Assembly (NCBI GenBank): GCA_937919155.1
Contig: CALFPM010000109.1
Location: forward strand, 1 to 14,568
DNA: 14,568 nucleotides
Source of the DNA: an uncultured Clostridia bacterium
GTDB taxonomy: Bacteria; Bacillota; Clostridia; Oscillospirales; Acutalibacteraceae
Direction of reading: 5' to 3'
Position numbers and translations under genes: made by a program. Numbering within the stretch: position 1 is the first letter of the stretch; each line of letters starts with the position of its first letter. A model generated the notes under the pieces. The model was not told the DNA's origin. It ran no database searches and saw only the letters and a program-made list of their open reading frames with translations. Below are positions 13,786 to 14,568 of this stretch, piece by piece.

Positions 13786-14568
13786 ATGAACACAATTTAT
13801 AATCAGGCATATTCAGCCGCAATTGAACTTGCAGAAAAATCGGAAATCGGCAACGGTGATGTTGTTGTTATCGGTTGTTCCACAAGCGAAGTTATCGGGG
13901 AAAAGATTGGCACAAGCGGCACCGTTGATATTGCTCATGAAATATTCAACGGACTCAACGCAGCTTTCTCCGAAAAAGGAATATTCATTGCCGCTCAGTG
14001 CTGCGAACATCTCAACAGGGCACTTATCATTGAGAAAAGCAAAGCCGATATGCTTGGTCTTGAAAGAGTTTATGTTGTTCCCCATCCCCGTGCAGGAGGT
14101 TCATTTGCAACTGCCGCCTGGCACACAATGAACAATCCCGTTGCAGTTGAAGAAATCAAAGCAGATGCGGGAATCGACATCGGAACAACACTTATCGGTA
14201 TGCATCTCAAAAGAGTTGCAGTTCCTTTAAGACTTGAAAACAACGTTATCGGTAAAGCAAAGCTCAACGCCGCAAAGATAGTAACCGACTCCGGTATTCC
14301 TATGTTCATCATAAACGGAAAAGATCCCGACAAAACAATCGCCGCATTAAGGCAGATAGCCGCGCCTTCTTCGATTGTTGTAAGTCCTTTTATGATTTCG
14401 ATTCCTGATAAAAATCTTACAATACCGAGGGCCAGTCCAATTATAATCAATGTATTGATAAATACACCGAATACTTTAAAAGCTTTTATGCAAATTTTCG
14501 GAAATTTAATAAGTCCAAATGCAATAACGCCCGAAAATATAATAAGCGGCAAAAGAACCAACAGCAAA
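13786..14568 (+). CDS. UPF0340 (TIGR01440, YwlG-like) protein, chimeric 3' part, runs off the edge
   Basis: The start at 13786 follows AAAGGA with a 9-base spacer. Residues 1 to ~158 are a clear UPF0340 protein: VVVIGCSTSEVIGEKIG (26-42), AAQCCEHLNRAL (69-80), VVPHPRAGGSFATAAW (97-112) and DIGTTLIGMHLKRVAVPLR (131-149). The function of the family is unknown. Members are normally about 180 residues and end soon after this region, whereas this frame stays open for 261 codons to the edge. After IGKAKLNAAK (155-164) the sequence stops resembling the family: residues ~159-183 read like glutamate 5-kinase, and from ~14340 on the frame is the antisense of a eutH fragment. The credible coding part is therefore 13786 to about 14275. 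It is co-transcribed with the ECF S component, which suggests a vitamin- or cofactor-related role. A chimeric assembly is the likeliest explanation of the 3' part. Confidence 0.75.
   Translation, partial: MNTIYNQAYSAAIELAEKSEIGNGDVVVIGCSTSEVIGEKIGTSGTVDIAHEIFNGLNAAFSEKGIFIAAQCCEHLNRALIIEKSKADMLGLERVYVVPHPRAGGSFATAAWHTMNNPVAVEEIKADAGIDIGTTLIGMHLKRVAVPLRLENNVIGKAKLNAAKIVTDSGIPMFIINGKDPDKTIAALRQIAAPSSIVVSPFMISIPDKNLTIPRASPIIINVLINTPNTLKAFMQIFGNLISPNAITPENIISGKRTNSK
14260..14337 (+). pseudogene. Short fragment resembling glutamate 5-kinase
   Basis: In the frame of the UPF0340 gene, codons 159-184 read KLNAAKIVTDSGIPMFIING followed by KDPDKT. This matches the region of glutamate 5-kinase (ProB, amino-acid kinase fold) after the GGM-TK motif, where Clostridia have sequences of the type K-x-AAKIAT-x-AGI-x-MVI-x-NG-x-DP. 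Only about 26 codons are present, without start or stop. The match is recognised from memory, so it is tentative. It lies between the UPF0340 segment and the eutH fragment. Confidence 0.45.
14310..14568 (-). pseudogene. eutH: Truncated eutH-like ethanolamine permease fragment
   Basis: Read on the minus strand from the right edge, the frame gives LLVLLPLIIFSGVIAFGL, then IKFPKICIKAFKVFGVFINT, LIIIGLALGIVRFLSGIEII, and KGLTTIEEGAAICLNAAIVL ending SGSFPFM. This aligns with the later membrane helices of EutH, for example the E. coli stretch GLKFIPEKMINGFQIF followed by GWELIPGL and GSISCVLLGAYP. EutH is an inner-membrane carrier for ethanolamine. Both ends are missing: the N-terminal part lies beyond the window, and after about 14310 the frame runs antisense into the ProB-like and UPF0340 segments with no family resemblance, so no natural C-terminus is present. 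A contig-end chimera or a real breakpoint are both possible. Confidence 0.75.

Noticed and set aside
14070..14309. Continuation of the minus-strand eutH-like frame down to 14070
   Set aside because: After SGSFPFM the translation no longer resembles EutH and is the antisense of the ProB-like and UPF0340 segments; it is open only by chance.
1..14568. tRNA, rRNA, CRISPR arrays, insertion sequences, phage or conjugation genes
   Set aside because: No such sequences were seen: nearly all of the window is accounted for by metabolic genes, with gaps of under 170 bases that hold only promoters or a terminator.

Overview
The window looks like a Bacillota chromosome of the Clostridia type, probably an uncultured gut Oscillospirales/Ruminococcaceae-like organism. 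The reasons are strong purine-rich Shine-Dalgarno sites (GAGGTG, AGGAGG), consensus TTGAAA/TATAAT-like promoters in AT-rich gaps, an ECF vitamin transporter S component, a UPF0340/TIGR01440 protein, and several intracellular glycoside hydrolases without signal peptides. The taxon is inferred from these features, not from a search.

There are four transcription units. (1) Minus strand, 5956 down past the left edge: an uncharacterised 591-residue protein with an alpha/alpha-toroid look, a GH38 alpha-mannosidase, and a GH78-type (alpha-L-rhamnosidase-like) glycosidase cut by the window edge. (2) Plus strand, 6104-8385, divergent from unit 1: a DUF2156/LPG_synthase_C acyl-transfer-fold protein, a sugar-phosphate isomerase/epimerase-type TIM barrel, and a small lipoprotein. 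It ends at a good bidirectional terminator (8394-8430). (3) Minus strand, 13077 down to 8429: a large LacZ-type GH2 beta-galactosidase, an FkbM-type methyltransferase that starts on the base after the GH2 stop codon, and a histidine phosphatase. It shares the same terminator. (4) Plus strand, from 13243: an ECF transporter S component and a UPF0340 protein.

Units 1-3 look like a carbohydrate-processing neighbourhood. Three recognisable glycosidases (mannosidase, rhamnosidase-like, beta-galactosidase) and one possible new one would act in the cytoplasm on imported oligosaccharides, with an isomerase nearby. The window holds no sugar transporter, kinase or transcription factor, so the substrate and its uptake cannot be read from it.

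The right-hand ~300 bases are abnormal. The UPF0340 reading frame loses family resemblance near 14260-14275, passes through a short stretch that reads like glutamate 5-kinase, and then continues as the antisense of a well-recognisable but truncated eutH (ethanolamine permease) on the minus strand. Three gene fragments joined without stop codons suggest a chimeric contig end, or less likely a real rearrangement. No tRNA, rRNA, CRISPR array, insertion sequence or phage gene was seen.
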